Part shown: piece by piece, positions 30,901-39,104 of the stretch
Position numbering within the stretch: the stretch's first letter is position 1
Layout: every line of letters starts with the position of its first letter
Source of the DNA: Streptomyces sp. CMB-StM0423
GTDB taxonomy: Bacteria; Actinomycetota; Actinomycetes; Streptomycetales; Streptomycetaceae
Length of the DNA stretch: 64,000 nt
NCBI RefSeq assembly: GCF_002847285.1
Contig: NZ_CP025407.1
Span: 248,001-312,000, forward strand
Direction of reading: 5' to 3'
Program-made: the position numbers and the translations under genes
Notes under the pieces: generated by a model
What the model was told of the DNA's origin: nothing
The model's input: only the letters and a program-made list of their open reading frames with translations
Databases searched by the model: none

Positions 30901-31974
30901 ATGAACACCGCATTCCGCCCCGGTCTCGCGCTGGCCCGGGACTTCCACGCCGAGGCCGTCGCCCCGCTCCTGGACCGGGTGCTCGCCGGGACGCCGTACG
31001 CGGCCGCGCTGCTGGGCTGGGGTTCGGAGGTGCAGGGCTTCGACACCCCGCGCTCGACGGACCACGCCTGGGGCCCGCGGCTGCAGGTGTTCCTCGCCCC
31101 GGCCGACCACCGGGCGCACGCCGCGGCGCTGACCGCGCTGCTCGACCGGGAGCTGCCCGAGCGGTTCGGCGGCTACCCGGTGCGCTTCGCGTTCCCCGGC
31201 GGCACGGCGCCGCGGCACTGGGTCGACGTGCTCGACACCGGCGCGCACTTCGCGGCGCAGCTCGGCGAGGTGCCGGACGGCGGGCTGCCGGTGGGCGGTT
31301 GGCTGGCCGCGCCGTGGCAGGTGCTGCGGGAGCTGACGGGCGGCGCGGTGTTCCATGACGGCGCCGGGGTGCTCACCTCGTACCGGGAGCACCTCCGCTG
31401 GTATCCGGACCCGGTGTGGCGCTACGTACTGGCGTGCCAGTGGCAGCGGCTGCACCAGGAGGAGCCGTTCGTCGGGCGCTGCGGGGAGGTCGGGGACGAC
31501 CTGGGGTCCGCGGTGACCGCCGCCCGGCAGGCGCGGGAGCTGATGCGGCTGTGCCTGCTGATGCGCCGGGTCTACCCGCCGTACGGCAAGTGGCTCGGCT
31601 CCGCCTTCGCCGCGCTCCCGGAGGCGGCGGAGCTGGCGCCGCTGCTGTCCGGGGCGCTGGCGGCGCGCGGCTGGCGGGAGCGCGAGCGGCAGTTGTCGCC
31701 CGCGTACGAGCGGGTGGCGCGGCTGCACAACGAGCTGGAGCTAACCGAGCCGCTGGCGCCGGAGGTGCACCCCTTCTACGAGCGGCCGTTCCTCGTGCTG
31801 GGCGCCGAGCGCTTCTGCGCCGCGCTGCTGGCCACGGTCGGCGACCCGGAGCTGGCGGCGCTGCCGCCGGTGGGGTCCGTGGACCAGTACGCCGACAGCA
31901 CCGACCTCACGGCACACGGCTTCGCCGACCGCCGCCGCCGCTATCTCGCCCGGCCCGGCGGACCCGTCAACTGA
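30901..31974 (+). CDS. DUF4037 protein with nucleotidyltransferase-like N-terminus
   Basis: 357 aa from ATG 30901, chosen because GAGGG lies 8 nt upstream; an ATG-type start 57 bp earlier would lie next to the IS end. The N-terminal segment LLGWGSEVQGFDTPRSTDHA followed by WGPRLQVFL resembles a polymerase-beta-type nucleotidyltransferase strand-helix with a D-x-W/G-P-R pattern. The remainder is helical (WYPDPVWRYVLACQWQRLHQ, LMRRVYPPYGKWLGSAFAAL). Relatives are stand-alone cytosolic proteins of unknown role, sometimes annotated as aminoglycoside-nucleotidyltransferase-like. Its last 8 bp overlap the convergent membrane-protein gene. Confidence 0.8.
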   Translation: MNTAFRPGLALARDFHAEAVAPLLDRVLAGTPYAAALLGWGSEVQGFDTPRSTDHAWGPRLQVFLAPADHRAHAAALTALLDRELPERFGGYPVRFAFPGGTAPRHWVDVLDTGAHFAAQLGEVPDGGLPVGGWLAAPWQVLRELTGGAVFHDGAGVLTSYREHLRWYPDPVWRYVLACQWQRLHQEEPFVGRCGEVGDDLGSAVTAARQARELMRLCLLMRRVYPPYGKWLGSAFAALPEAAELAPLLSGALAARGWRERERQLSPAYERVARLHNELELTEPLAPEVHPFYERPFLVLGAERFCAALLATVGDPELAALPPVGSVDQYADSTDLTAHGFADRRRRYLARPGGPVN

Positions 31975-32239
31975 CGGGCGGGGCCGGCGGCCGCCCGCCG
32001 CGCAGCCGGCGCAGCACCAGCAGGCCGCCGACGCCCGGGACGACCGCCCGCGGCCGGGTGCCGGGCGCGGTGTGCGCCGGGGTCGTCGCCCAGGTGAGGG
32101 CGATGACCGCGAGGTAGGCGGTGCCGTGCAGCGGGCCGCCGAGGGCGGTGACGGCGCCGGTGTGCACGGTGGCCAGGTTGACCAGCAGGGCCGCGAGGGT
32201 GACCAGTTCGACGGTGGCGGCGATCCGCAGCGCGCGCAC
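31967..32239 (-). CDS. Small integral membrane protein (DUF3817 type)
   Basis: 90 aa from GTG 32239, with three predicted helices (IAATVELVTLAALLVNLATV, GTAYLAVIALTWATT, and a weaker third) and the G-P-L-H-G turn typical of DUF3817 proteins. It follows the next membrane-protein gene after 3 bp and is surely co-transcribed with it. Function unknown. Confidence 0.78.
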   Translation of the reverse strand: MRALRIAATVELVTLAALLVNLATVHTGAVTALGGPLHGTAYLAVIALTWATTPAHTAPGTRPRAVVPGVGGLLVLRRLRGGRPPAPPVS

Positions 32240-32242
32240 GGC

Positions 32243-32719
32243 TCAGGCCCCCGTGGTGGAGCCGGGGCGGACGATCATCAGCACGACGACGACCGCCCAC
32301 AGCAGGTTGAAGACCCCGGTGAGCATGGCCAGCCGGCCCGCCGCGGGGCGCAGTCCTTCATCCGCCACGGCCGGGGCGTCGCCGCTCACCCCGGTGAGCA
32401 TGCGCTGCTGTCCCGGCAGGATCGCGAGCACCAGCAGGGCCGCGGCGCCGGTCGTCAGCGCGATCGAGGCGAGCAGCCAGGCGTCGGTCAGCACCCCGAG
32501 CTGCGCTCCGGTGGCCACGCCGAAGGCGGGCACGGCCAGGCCCACGACGGCGTACGCGCGGCAGACGCGGTGCAGGAACGCGGGTGTCCGGTCGCGGTGC
32601 GCGGGGTCGGCGGCGGCCGACTCGCGGGCGATCCGGGGGAACACCGACGCCGCCACGGCGATCGGCCCGATAGCCAGGATCGCCGCGAGCACATGTATGG
32701 ACAGCAGGACCTTCGTCAC
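32243..32719 (-). CDS. Integral membrane protein (DUF2269-like)
   Basis: 158 aa from GTG 32717-32719, which has GGGAGG 5 nt before it; an upstream ATG would run through the divergent promoter. Four helices are predicted (VLLSIHVLAAILAIGPIAVA; VVGLAVPAFGVATG; WLLASIALTTGAAALLVLAI; AMLTGVFNLLWAVVVVLMIV). It is divergent from the PadR gene across a 74-bp spacer holding a palindrome, so PadR control is likely. Confidence 0.78.
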   Translation of the reverse strand: MTKVLLSIHVLAAILAIGPIAVAASVFPRIARESAAADPAHRDRTPAFLHRVCRAYAVVGLAVPAFGVATGAQLGVLTDAWLLASIALTTGAAALLVLAILPGQQRMLTGVSGDAPAVADEGLRPAAGRLAMLTGVFNLLWAVVVVLMIVRPGSTTGA

Positions 32720-32737
32720 CGCAGCCTCCCGGTGGTT

Positions 32738-32760
32738 TATATGTTGGCTACCAATACATA
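32738..32760. promoter_or_regulatory. Probable PadR operator between divergent genes
   Basis: TATATGTTGG (32738-32747) and CCAATACATA (32751-32760) form an imperfect inverted repeat, 8 of 10 positions matching. It includes the ATGT...ACAT ends often seen in PadR binding sites. It is an AT-rich island between the divergent membrane-protein and padR-like genes, so one dimer could silence both promoters. Confidence 0.6.
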
Positions 32761-32793
32761 GCACACCAACAACAGGAGGTAGGGTGGTCGGCC

Positions 32794-33135
32794 ATGAGAG
32801 GCGATCCGGTACGCGGACACTTGGACGGACTGCTGCTCGCCGCGCTCGAAGGCGGCCCGCTGCACGGCTACGCGATCATCACCGCCGTGCAGCAGCGCAG
32901 CGCGGGCGCGCTTGAGCTGCGTACGGGCACGGTCTATCCGGCGCTGAACCGGCTGGAGCGCACGGGACTGCTGCGCAGCACCTGGGAGTCGGTGGGCGAG
33001 CGCCGGCGGCGCTGCTACGAGCTGACCGACGCGGGCCGCCGCGCGCTGGCCGACGAGCGCACCGCCTGGCGGGAGTTCACCAGCGCCATCGGCTCGGTCC
33101 TGGACCCGGGCCGCGCGCCGAGGCCGGCGACGTGA
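32794..33135 (+). CDS. PadR family transcriptional regulator
   Basis: 113 aa with the PadR winged helix: HLDGLLLAALEGGPLHGYAI, ELRTGTVYPALNRLERTGLL, and RRRRCYELTDAGRRALADER. AGGAGGT lies upstream of the ATG at a rather long spacing of about 13 nt. It overlaps the next gene by 4 bp (GTGA), a common PadR-plus-membrane-protein pairing. It most likely represses this pair and the divergent membrane genes through the palindrome at 32738-32760. Confidence 0.92.
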   Translation: MRGDPVRGHLDGLLLAALEGGPLHGYAIITAVQQRSAGALELRTGTVYPALNRLERTGLLRSTWESVGERRRRCYELTDAGRRALADERTAWREFTSAIGSVLDPGRAPRPAT

Positions 33136-33836
33136 CGGCCGCGGAGCACCGCGGCGCGGGCGCCGGCGCCGCCGCCGCTCCCGGACGCGGCGCCGTCGAG
33201 GACCACCTCGCCGCCCTGGACGCCGCGCTGCACGGCCCCGCCCGCGTCAAATCCCGGATGCTGGCGGAGGTACGCGACGGGCTCACCGACGCCGCCGACG
33301 CGCACGCCGAGGCGGGTGCGCCCTCCCCCGCCGCCGCGGCGGCCCGCGCGGTGCGCGAGTTCGGCACCGTGGCGGAGGTCGGCCCCGCGTTCCAGCGCGA
33401 GCTGACCGTCGCGCAGGCCCGGCAGACCGCGCGGATCGTCGCGCTCGTCGTCCCGTTCCTGATGGCCTGCTGGTATCTGGTCGGGGCCACCGCGGAGGAC
33501 GCCGGCGGGCAACTGCCCGCGGCCGTACACGTGCTCGCGGCCAACCTGGGCGGCCTCGCCGCGCTGGCCGCGCTGCTCGCCGCCGGGTCGCTGGCCGCCA
33601 CCGGCGCCATCGCCCGCCGGGCGGCCACCCCGCGGCAACTGCCGCTCGTGGTGGCCTGGACCGGCACCACCGCGGCCGTGGCACTGGCGGTCAGCGCGCT
33701 CACGCTCACCGCCGGCGCCGTGCTGGCGCAGGACTGGCCGGCGGGAGCGCTGGCCGGCGCGGTCACCCTCGTCGCGCACACCCGGCTCGCGGCCTCCGCC
33801 CGCGCCTGCCGGCACTGCGCGCTGCTCGCGCGCTGA
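33132..33836 (+). CDS. Membrane protein with permease-prefix (HAAS-like) N-terminus
   Basis: 234 aa from GTG 33132. Residues about 20-95 form a helical cytosolic segment (VEDHLAALDAALHGPARVKS, RMLAEVRDGLTDAADAHAEA) like the permease-prefix/HAAS domains often partnered with PadR regulators. Four membrane helices follow (RIVALVVPFLMACWYLVGA; VLAANLGGLAALAALLAAGS; LVVAWTGTTAAVALAVSAL; AGALAGAVTLVA). PadR partners of this kind are thought to respond to membrane stress; the specific role is unknown. Confidence 0.82.
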   Translation: MTAAEHRGAGAGAAAAPGRGAVEDHLAALDAALHGPARVKSRMLAEVRDGLTDAADAHAEAGAPSPAAAAARAVREFGTVAEVGPAFQRELTVAQARQTARIVALVVPFLMACWYLVGATAEDAGGQLPAAVHVLAANLGGLAALAALLAAGSLAATGAIARRAATPRQLPLVVAWTGTTAAVALAVSALTLTAGAVLAQDWPAGALAGAVTLVAHTRLAASARACRHCALLAR

Positions 33837-33942
33837 CGGTCCCGTACGCGCCCGATCGCGGCCGTACGGCCGCGACCGCCCGGCGGCCCGGGGCGCGCCG
33901 GCGCCCGCGGCGCCCGGACGGCGCGCCGCGGGCGGGACGGCA

Positions 33943-33970
33943 GGCCCGGCCGCAGGGCTGCGGCCGGGCC
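33943..33970. terminator. Strong bidirectional hairpin between convergent genes
   Basis: GGCCCGGCCGCAG (33943-33955) and CTGCGGCCGGGCC (33958-33970) are perfect 13-bp arms. The site is in the 177-bp spacer between the convergent prefix-domain membrane gene and the chitinase gene. Another palindrome, GCGGCCGTACGGCCGC, lies earlier in the spacer near 33858. Confidence 0.7.
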
Positions 33971-34013
33971 CGGTCCGTACGGCGGGTGGCGTACCGTACG
34001 GCCCCTCCCCGGC

Positions 34014-36329
34014 CTACGGGAGTCCGCGGTCCAGCGCGTTGAACAAGGTGCCGTTCGGCAGGTCTCCGGACATCTCCCAGACCATCCCGCCGAGCAGCCC
34101 CTTCTGTCTGATGTACGCGGTCTTCTGGTCGATCGCCCAGGTGTCGTCGAAGGACCACCACTGGCCGTTCGCCCCGGTGTACCCGTACGTGGCCACGGAC
34201 TGGGTGTCGTGGTGCACGGTCATGTTGGGCACCATGGCGACCAGGTTGTCGTAGCCGCGGTTGCCGGCCTCCTCCTGGAACTGGCCGGGCGCGGCCCCGT
34301 TGGCGCTCTGCCACTCGCCGTTGGCGCCGCCGTCGGCCACCTGCTGCCAGCCGCGCCCGTAGAACGGGAAGCCGATGGTCAGCTTGCGCGGCTTCACGCC
34401 CGCGTCCAGGTAGTGCTGCACGGCGCCGTCGATGCTGAAGTCGTTCGGGTACGGCGACTGCGCGTCCGGGTACAGGTTGGCCTGGTGGCCGGTGCGGTTG
34501 GGCTCCCAGGAGTTGTCGCTGCCGGAGCCGTGGAAGTCGTAGCCCTGGACGTTGGCGAAGTCCATGTACGTGAAGATCTCCTTCAGGTCCCAGCCGGCGT
34601 CGATCTTCTTGGGGTCGGCGGGGGTGAAGGCGGTCAGCAGCTTGTGGTCGCCGCCCAGCGCGTCGAGCTGCCGCCGGAACTCGGCGATCAGCGCGGTGTT
34701 GTTGGCCTTGTCGTCGGTGGACCAGTGGTTGCCCGGGTGGCCGTCGGGCGATCCCGGCCACTCCCAGTCCAGGTCGATGCCGTCGAAGATGCCGGCGGCC
34801 ACGCCGGGGCCGCCGGCGCCGTTGTACGCGGGCAGGTCGCCCTTGATGTACATGTCGATGCAGGACTTGACGAACTTCTCCCGGGAGGCGGGCGTCTTGG
34901 CGACGTCGGAGAAGTACTTGGAGTAGGTCCAGCCGCCCAGCGAGATGAGGATCTTCAGGTGCGGGTGCTTGGCCTTGAGCTTCTTGAGCTGGTTGAAGTT
35001 GCCGCGCAGCTTGCCCCAGCCGTCGTCGGCGACGCCGTCGACCGACTGGCCGGCGGGGAAGGCCCGGCCGTAGTCGGCCTCGGCGTCGCCGGCGCCGTCG
35101 CCCTGGTTGGGGTCCTGCGGGTTCGGCGTGGTGCCCTTGGTGACGCCGTTGAGGCAGGTGAGGTTCTGCGGGTCGATGTTGGCGAAGGCGTAGTTGATGA
35201 CGTCCATCCTGGCGGCGGCGCCGGAGGTGTCGAGGTCCTTCACGAAGTACTGGCGGCCGTAGATGCCCCACTGCACGAAGTAGCCGACCTTGGCGTAGCC
35301 GCCCTGGCCGACGGCCTCGTCGGTGGTGACGGTCAGGGTGTTGCTTGCGGGCGAGGGGTTGTCGGCGGCGTCGCGGGCCCTGACCGTGAAGGCGTACTGC
35401 GTCGCGGGCGTCAGCCCGGTCAGCGTGGTGGTCAGGGTGTCCGCGGGCACGCTGGCGACCAGCGCGGAGCCGCGGTGGACGTCGTACGCGGCGACGCGCT
35501 TGTCGTCGGTCGCCGCGTCCCACCGGAGCGCCACGGTGCTGGACGTCACGGCCGTGGAGCGCAGGTTGGGCGGCGCCGTGGGCGGCACGGTGTCGGTCGC
35601 CGGGTCCACGGTCGTCGCGGTCACGGGGGCGCTGGGCGGGCCCTCGTTGCCGCGGGAGTCCTTGGCCCGGACGGTGAACTGGTAGGAGGTGGCGGGGGTC
35701 AGGTCGCGGACGGTGGCCTGGGTGGTGGCGCTCGCCGCCACGACGGCACCGCCGCGCAGGACCTCGTACGAGGTCACGGGGAAGTCGCCCTGCGTCGCCG
35801 CGTTCCACTTCAGCGTCACGGTACGGGCGGTGGTGTCGGCGACGCCGACGCCGCCCGGTGCCTGCGGGGGCACGGCGGGGCTGCCGTCGCACTTGTCGCC
35901 GTTGATCAGGCAGCCGGTGGGCGCGGTCATCGGGCCGCTGCCGGTGAAGGTGTAGCTGTACGGCTCGGTGTTGCGGCCGGCCGGGACGCGGGCGTTGTAG
36001 TACGCGGGCGTGACGGTGACGTGGCGGCCGTCGACCTGCGCGGTGCCGTGGGTGTGGTTGCTGATCGACACCCCGGCCGGGAGGTCGAACTCCAGCGACC
36101 AGTTCTCCACCGCGGCGGTGCCGGCGTTGGCCACCACGAACTTGCCCGTCCACGACGAGCCGCTGCCGGAGCTGCTGAACGTCGCGGTCAGCCCGGCCTG
36201 GGCGCTGGCCGGCGGGGCGAGCGTGGTGAGCCCGGTGAGCGCCAGCGCCAGCACGGCGAGGACGGCGAGCAGGCGCCGGGACACGGGGAACGATCTGAGG
36301 CGTAAGGGTGCGGCTCTCTGCACGGACAC
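34014..36329 (-). CDS. Secreted GH18 chitinase: CBM2 - FnIII - FnIII - GH18
   Basis: 771 aa from GTG 36327-36329 (AGGAG just upstream; a second GTG 6 bp later is possible). Signal peptide VSRRLLAVLAVLALALTGLT. Residues about 45-150: CBM2-type domain (LTATFSSSGSGSSWTGKFVV, NWSLEFDLPAGVSISN). About 165-345: two fibronectin type III repeats (TVTLKWNAATQGDFPVTSYE; TVALRWDAATDDKRVAAYDV). About 355-771: GH18 barrel with LKILISLGGWTYSKYFSDVA and the catalytic DGIDLDWEWPG, whose last Glu is the proton donor, then YDFHGSGSDNSWEPNRTGHQ and the C-terminal GGMVWEMSGD. It resembles Streptomyces ChiC/ChiD-type endochitinases acting on crystalline chitin. Promoter repeats upstream fit chitin induction. Confidence 0.95.
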   Translation of the reverse strand: MSVQRAAPLRLRSFPVSRRLLAVLAVLALALTGLTTLAPPASAQAGLTATFSSSGSGSSWTGKFVVANAGTAAVENWSLEFDLPAGVSISNHTHGTAQVDGRHVTVTPAYYNARVPAGRNTEPYSYTFTGSGPMTAPTGCLINGDKCDGSPAVPPQAPGGVGVADTTARTVTLKWNAATQGDFPVTSYEVLRGGAVVAASATTQATVRDLTPATSYQFTVRAKDSRGNEGPPSAPVTATTVDPATDTVPPTAPPNLRSTAVTSSTVALRWDAATDDKRVAAYDVHRGSALVASVPADTLTTTLTGLTPATQYAFTVRARDAADNPSPASNTLTVTTDEAVGQGGYAKVGYFVQWGIYGRQYFVKDLDTSGAAARMDVINYAFANIDPQNLTCLNGVTKGTTPNPQDPNQGDGAGDAEADYGRAFPAGQSVDGVADDGWGKLRGNFNQLKKLKAKHPHLKILISLGGWTYSKYFSDVAKTPASREKFVKSCIDMYIKGDLPAYNGAGGPGVAAGIFDGIDLDWEWPGSPDGHPGNHWSTDDKANNTALIAEFRRQLDALGGDHKLLTAFTPADPKKIDAGWDLKEIFTYMDFANVQGYDFHGSGSDNSWEPNRTGHQANLYPDAQSPYPNDFSIDGAVQHYLDAGVKPRKLTIGFPFYGRGWQQVADGGANGEWQSANGAAPGQFQEEAGNRGYDNLVAMVPNMTVHHDTQSVATYGYTGANGQWWSFDDTWAIDQKTAYIRQKGLLGGMVWEMSGDLPNGTLFNALDRGLP

Positions 36330-36405
36330 GGCTCTCCTTGTGGGGAAGACGGCGTCCACCCGCGCGGCGGGGAGTTCGCGTGCTCGGGTGGTCGGACGCG
36401 AATCG

Positions 36406-36421
36406 TGCGGTATAGACCTCT
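36406..36421. promoter_or_regulatory. DasR-type (dre-like) site upstream of the chitinase gene
   Basis: TGCGGTATAGACCTCT holds the core GGTATAGACC, nine of ten bases matching the GGTCTAGACC core of the DasR responsive element. It lies about 77 bp before the chitinase start. DasR represses chitinase genes in Streptomyces and is released by glucosamine-6-phosphate; applying that here is inference. Confidence 0.5.
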
Positions 36422-36469
36422 AAGACAGCCCCAGGTCGCGAACATGTCAATGCGAGCGGCGGGAGCGCC

Positions 36470-36484
36470 GGACCGTACCAATCC
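36470..36484 (-). repeat. Chitinase-promoter direct repeat, copy 1
   Basis: Read on the minus strand GGATTGGTACGGTCC. It matches copy 2 at 36526-36540 in 13 of 15 positions and resembles the 12-bp TGGTCCAGACCT direct repeats known from Streptomyces chitinase promoters. Confidence 0.55.
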
Positions 36485-36525
36485 GGGCGGCCGGACGACT
36501 CCGCCACGCTCCGGTGCACCGAAAA

Positions 36526-36540
36526 GGACTGGACCAATCC
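36526..36540 (-). repeat. Chitinase-promoter direct repeat, copy 2
   Basis: Read on the minus strand GGATTGGTCCAGTCC, 56 bp from copy 1 and in the same orientation. TTGGTCCAGTCC differs from the classical repeat TTGGTCCAGACC in one base. Confidence 0.6.
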
Positions 36541-36570
36541 CTCTAAATTTTACCGTCCCTTGACCCGCGC

Positions 36571-36601
36571 ACGGCCCGATTCACCCCCGGACGGGGGCCG
36601 T
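36571..36601 (-). terminator. Hairpin after the response-regulator gene
   Basis: ACGGCCC (36571-36577) pairs with GGGCCGT (36595-36601). It starts 12 bp past the stop of the two-component operon and would shield the chitinase promoter from readthrough. Confidence 0.5.
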
Positions 36602-36612
36602 CGGCGCACCGC

Positions 36613-37215
36613 TCAGATCCAGCCCTGCTGCCAGGCCCGGTGCGCGGCCGCGTGCCGCGAGTTGGCGCCGAGCTTGGCCATCGCGGCGGAGAGGTAGTTG
36701 CGTACGGTCCCGGGCGCCAGGTGCACCTCGGCGGCGATCTCCGCCACCGACGCGCCGGTACGGGCCGCGCGCAGCACCTCCAGCTCCCGGTCGCTGAGCG
36801 GGCAGTCGTCCTCGGTCAGTGCGGCGGCGGCGATGTCCGGGTCGACGTAGCGGCGGCCGGCGGCGACGTCCCGGACGATCTCGGCGAGCCGCGCCGCGGG
36901 GGTCGTCTTGGGCACGAAGCCGCGGACCCCCGCGGCCAGCGCGCGGCGCAGCACGGCGGGCCGGGCGTGCCGGGTGACGATGACGACCTGGGTGGGCAGT
37001 TCCGCGCGGATCTCCTCGGCGGCCGTGAGCCCGTCGGTGGGCGGCATCTCCAGGTCGAGCACGGCGATGTCGGGGCGGTGCTCGCGGGCGCGCAGCACCG
37101 CGTCGGTGGCGGTGGCCGCCTCGGCGACCACGTCGAGGTCGTCCTCCAGCGCGAGCAGCGCGGCGAGCGCGCTTCTGAGGAGGTCCTCGTCGTCGGCGAG
37201 GAGCAGCCGGATCAC
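36613..37215 (-). CDS. NarL/LuxR-type response regulator
   Basis: 200 aa from GTG 37213-37215, overlapping the kinase stop in GTGA. Receiver domain: LLLADDEDLLRSALAALLA, phospho-acceptor Asp54 in DIAVLDLEMPPTDG, conserved Thr in VVIVTRHARPAV and Lys in GFVPKTTPAARL. C-terminal LuxR HTH: CPLSDRELEVLRAARTGASV, AEIAAEVHLAPGTVRNYLSA, AMAKLGANSRH. It pairs with the kinase encoded just upstream and probably binds the inverted repeat at 38491-38510. Confidence 0.95.
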   Translation of the reverse strand: MIRLLLADDEDLLRSALAALLALEDDLDVVAEAATATDAVLRAREHRPDIAVLDLEMPPTDGLTAAEEIRAELPTQVVIVTRHARPAVLRRALAAGVRGFVPKTTPAARLAEIVRDVAAGRRYVDPDIAAAALTEDDCPLSDRELEVLRAARTGASVAEIAAEVHLAPGTVRNYLSAAMAKLGANSRHAAAHRAWQQGWI

Positions 37216-38435
37216 CGGGCGGCGCCGTTCGCCCGGCCCGGCAGCGAGGCGACGACCTCGAAGCGGTCGCCGTCGCGGGCCCAGGTCAGCTCGCCGCCGG
37301 CAGCGCGCAGCCGCTCGGCGAGGCCGGGCAGGCCGGAGCCGCCGTCGGCCGGCCGGGCGGCAGCGGACGGTTCCGGTGCGCCGGCGCCGTCGTTGCTGAA
37401 CCGCAGCCGCGCGAGCCCGCCGGCCAGCCGGTAGTCGACCTCGGCGCACCGGGCGCTGCTGTGCCGGAGCACGTTGGTGGTGGCCTCCCGTACGACCAGG
37501 CCCAGCAGATGGCGCGCGGGCGCGGCGCGGCCGGCGGCGACCGCCGCGGGGTCGAGCGTCATCCGGGCGTCGATGTCGGCCGCGGCGAGCACCCGGGTGG
37601 CGTTGGCGATCTCGTCGTCGAGCGTCGTGCTGCGGTAGCCGTGCACCACCGCGCGGGTGTCGCGCAGCGCGTCGGCGGCCAACTGCCGTACGTCGCACAT
37701 CTCGGCGGCGGCGCGCGCCGGGTCGCGCTCCGCGAGCCGGGCGGCCAGTTCGCTCTTGAGCGCGATGACCTGGAGGTGGTGCCCCTGGATGTCGTGCAGG
37801 TCGGCGGCGAACCGCAGCCGCTCGTCCTTGACCGCGACCTCCGCCTCCAGGCGCCGCGCCCGGTCCAGCCGCCCGGCGACGTCCCAGGCCCACAGCGGCC
37901 CGAGCAGCATCCAGACGCTGAACGCGACCAGCCCCGCGGGGAAGAGCGCGGCGTACACGAACTCCCCGTCTCCGGCGGCGAGGGCGACGCTGCCCCCCGG
38001 CAGCGTCGCCAGCGCGATCGCCCCGCCGGCGAACGCCAGCCGGCGGCGGCCGGTCAGATACGTGGCGCCGATCGCCACTGCGATCGCGGGGGCGAGGCCC
38101 CACAGGCCGTAGTTCTGCCGCACCAGCGGCAGGACGGCGAGCACGGCGGTGGCGGCGAGGTCGGCGGACAGCCAGCCGCGCGGCGGGCGTACGGGGCCCG
38201 CGCCGTCCGGGTCCTGCGGTGCCAGCCGCGCGCTGAGCAGCACCGCACTGGCCACCGCCGCGACGGCGAGCGCCGCCACGGCAGGGGCGCGGGCCCACGC
38301 AGGCACGTCGCCGTCCAGCAGCCAGCCGCCGTACAGCGGCAGCAGGCACAGCACGGCGGTGCCGGGCACCGCCCACCACGTGTAGCGGCGGAAGCCGGCC
38401 AGCCCGGTCCCGCGTTCGCTCTCCCCGTCGCGCAC
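37212..38435 (-). CDS. DesK/NarX-like sensor histidine kinase (HisKA_3)
   Basis: 407 aa. Five to six membrane helices without an extracytoplasmic loop (residues about 18-185, for example YTWWAVPGTAVLCLLPLYGG), a coiled linker (RARRLEAEVAVKDERLRFAA), then the HisKA_3 dimerisation helix with phospho-acceptor His214 in DLHDIQGHHLQVIALK and the HATPase with VVREATTNVLRHSSA (N box) and GSGLPGLAERLRAAGGELTW (G box). GTG 38433-38435 is taken as the start, but no clear ribosome-binding site is seen. Kinases of this type sense changes in the membrane itself, such as thickness, fluidity or membrane-active agents. Confidence 0.93.
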   Translation of the reverse strand: MRDGESERGTGLAGFRRYTWWAVPGTAVLCLLPLYGGWLLDGDVPAWARAPAVAALAVAAVASAVLLSARLAPQDPDGAGPVRPPRGWLSADLAATAVLAVLPLVRQNYGLWGLAPAIAVAIGATYLTGRRRLAFAGGAIALATLPGGSVALAAGDGEFVYAALFPAGLVAFSVWMLLGPLWAWDVAGRLDRARRLEAEVAVKDERLRFAADLHDIQGHHLQVIALKSELAARLAERDPARAAAEMCDVRQLAADALRDTRAVVHGYRSTTLDDEIANATRVLAAADIDARMTLDPAAVAAGRAAPARHLLGLVVREATTNVLRHSSARCAEVDYRLAGGLARLRFSNDGAGAPEPSAAARPADGGSGLPGLAERLRAAGGELTWARDGDRFEVVASLPGRANGAAR

Positions 38436-38490
38436 GCCGACATTGTGGCAGCAGCGGCGCGCCGGCGGCCCGTGCCGTACGGCCCGTACC

Positions 38491-38510
38491 CGCATGACAG
38501 ATGTCATGCG
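38491..38510. promoter_or_regulatory. Probable operator of the two-component system
   Basis: CGCATGACA and TGTCATGCG are perfect 9-bp inverted arms separated by GA. The spacer is shared by the divergent kinase gene (start 38435) and the small membrane-protein gene (start 38628). ATGACA-N2-TGTCAT sites are typical for NarL-type regulators controlling neighbouring membrane genes in Streptomyces. Confidence 0.65.
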
Positions 38511-38627
38511 CGGAGGTGACGGCGGCACGCCCGGACGTGCGGCTTCGGCACTACTGGCGGGCCCGCGGCGGCGCCAGTCTGGAACGGCGCCGGGATACCC
38601 CGGCCCCGTACCCCCGAGGAGATCGCA

Positions 38628-39059
38628 GTGCAGACACCCGTCGAGACCGCGGCCCGGCCCGCGGCGCAACAGGGCCACGGCTGGTGGCACTTCGCGCGCC
38701 ACTACGTGGAGATGGTGGTGGCGATGGCCGCCGGCATGCTCGTGCTCGGCGCGCTGGTCCGCGGCGGGCTGGCGCTCGCCGGCTTCGAACTGTCCGCGGA
38801 GCGCCACCCCGAACTGGCGAGCCTGGAGATGGCGTTCGGCATGTCGGCGGGCATGACGCTGTGGATGCGCCACCGCGGCCACGGCGCGCGGGCCACGGCC
38901 GAGATGTGCGGCGCGATGTTCGTGCCCGCGGCGGTGCTGTTCCCGCTGCTGTGGCTGGGCGCGGTGCAGCCGGACTCGCTGACGGTGCTGGAGCACCTGG
39001 CGATGCTGCCGCTGATGCTGCTGGTCATGCTGCGCCGCCGCGCCGAGTACGGCGCCTGA
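38628..39059 (+). CDS. Small membrane protein, likely target of the two-component system
   Basis: 143 aa with GAGGAGATC upstream of the ATG. Three to four hydrophobic helices are predicted (YVEMVVAMAAGMLVLGALV; MSAGMTLWMRH; MFVPAAVLFPLLWLGAV; LAMLPLMLLVMLRRR) with a HFARHYVEM N-terminal helix and a R-H-R-G-H-G-A turn. I do not recognise an assigned function. Position opposite the kinase and the shared inverted repeat suggest it is the regulated output, originally perhaps followed directly by the membrane-protein gene now at 40520. Confidence 0.75.
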   Translation: MQTPVETAARPAAQQGHGWWHFARHYVEMVVAMAAGMLVLGALVRGGLALAGFELSAERHPELASLEMAFGMSAGMTLWMRHRGHGARATAEMCGAMFVPAAVLFPLLWLGAVQPDSLTVLEHLAMLPLMLLVMLRRRAEYGA

Positions 39060-39104
39060 CCCCGCCCGATCCCCCTTGCGTACCGAGGAGTCTCAATGAT
39101 GAAG

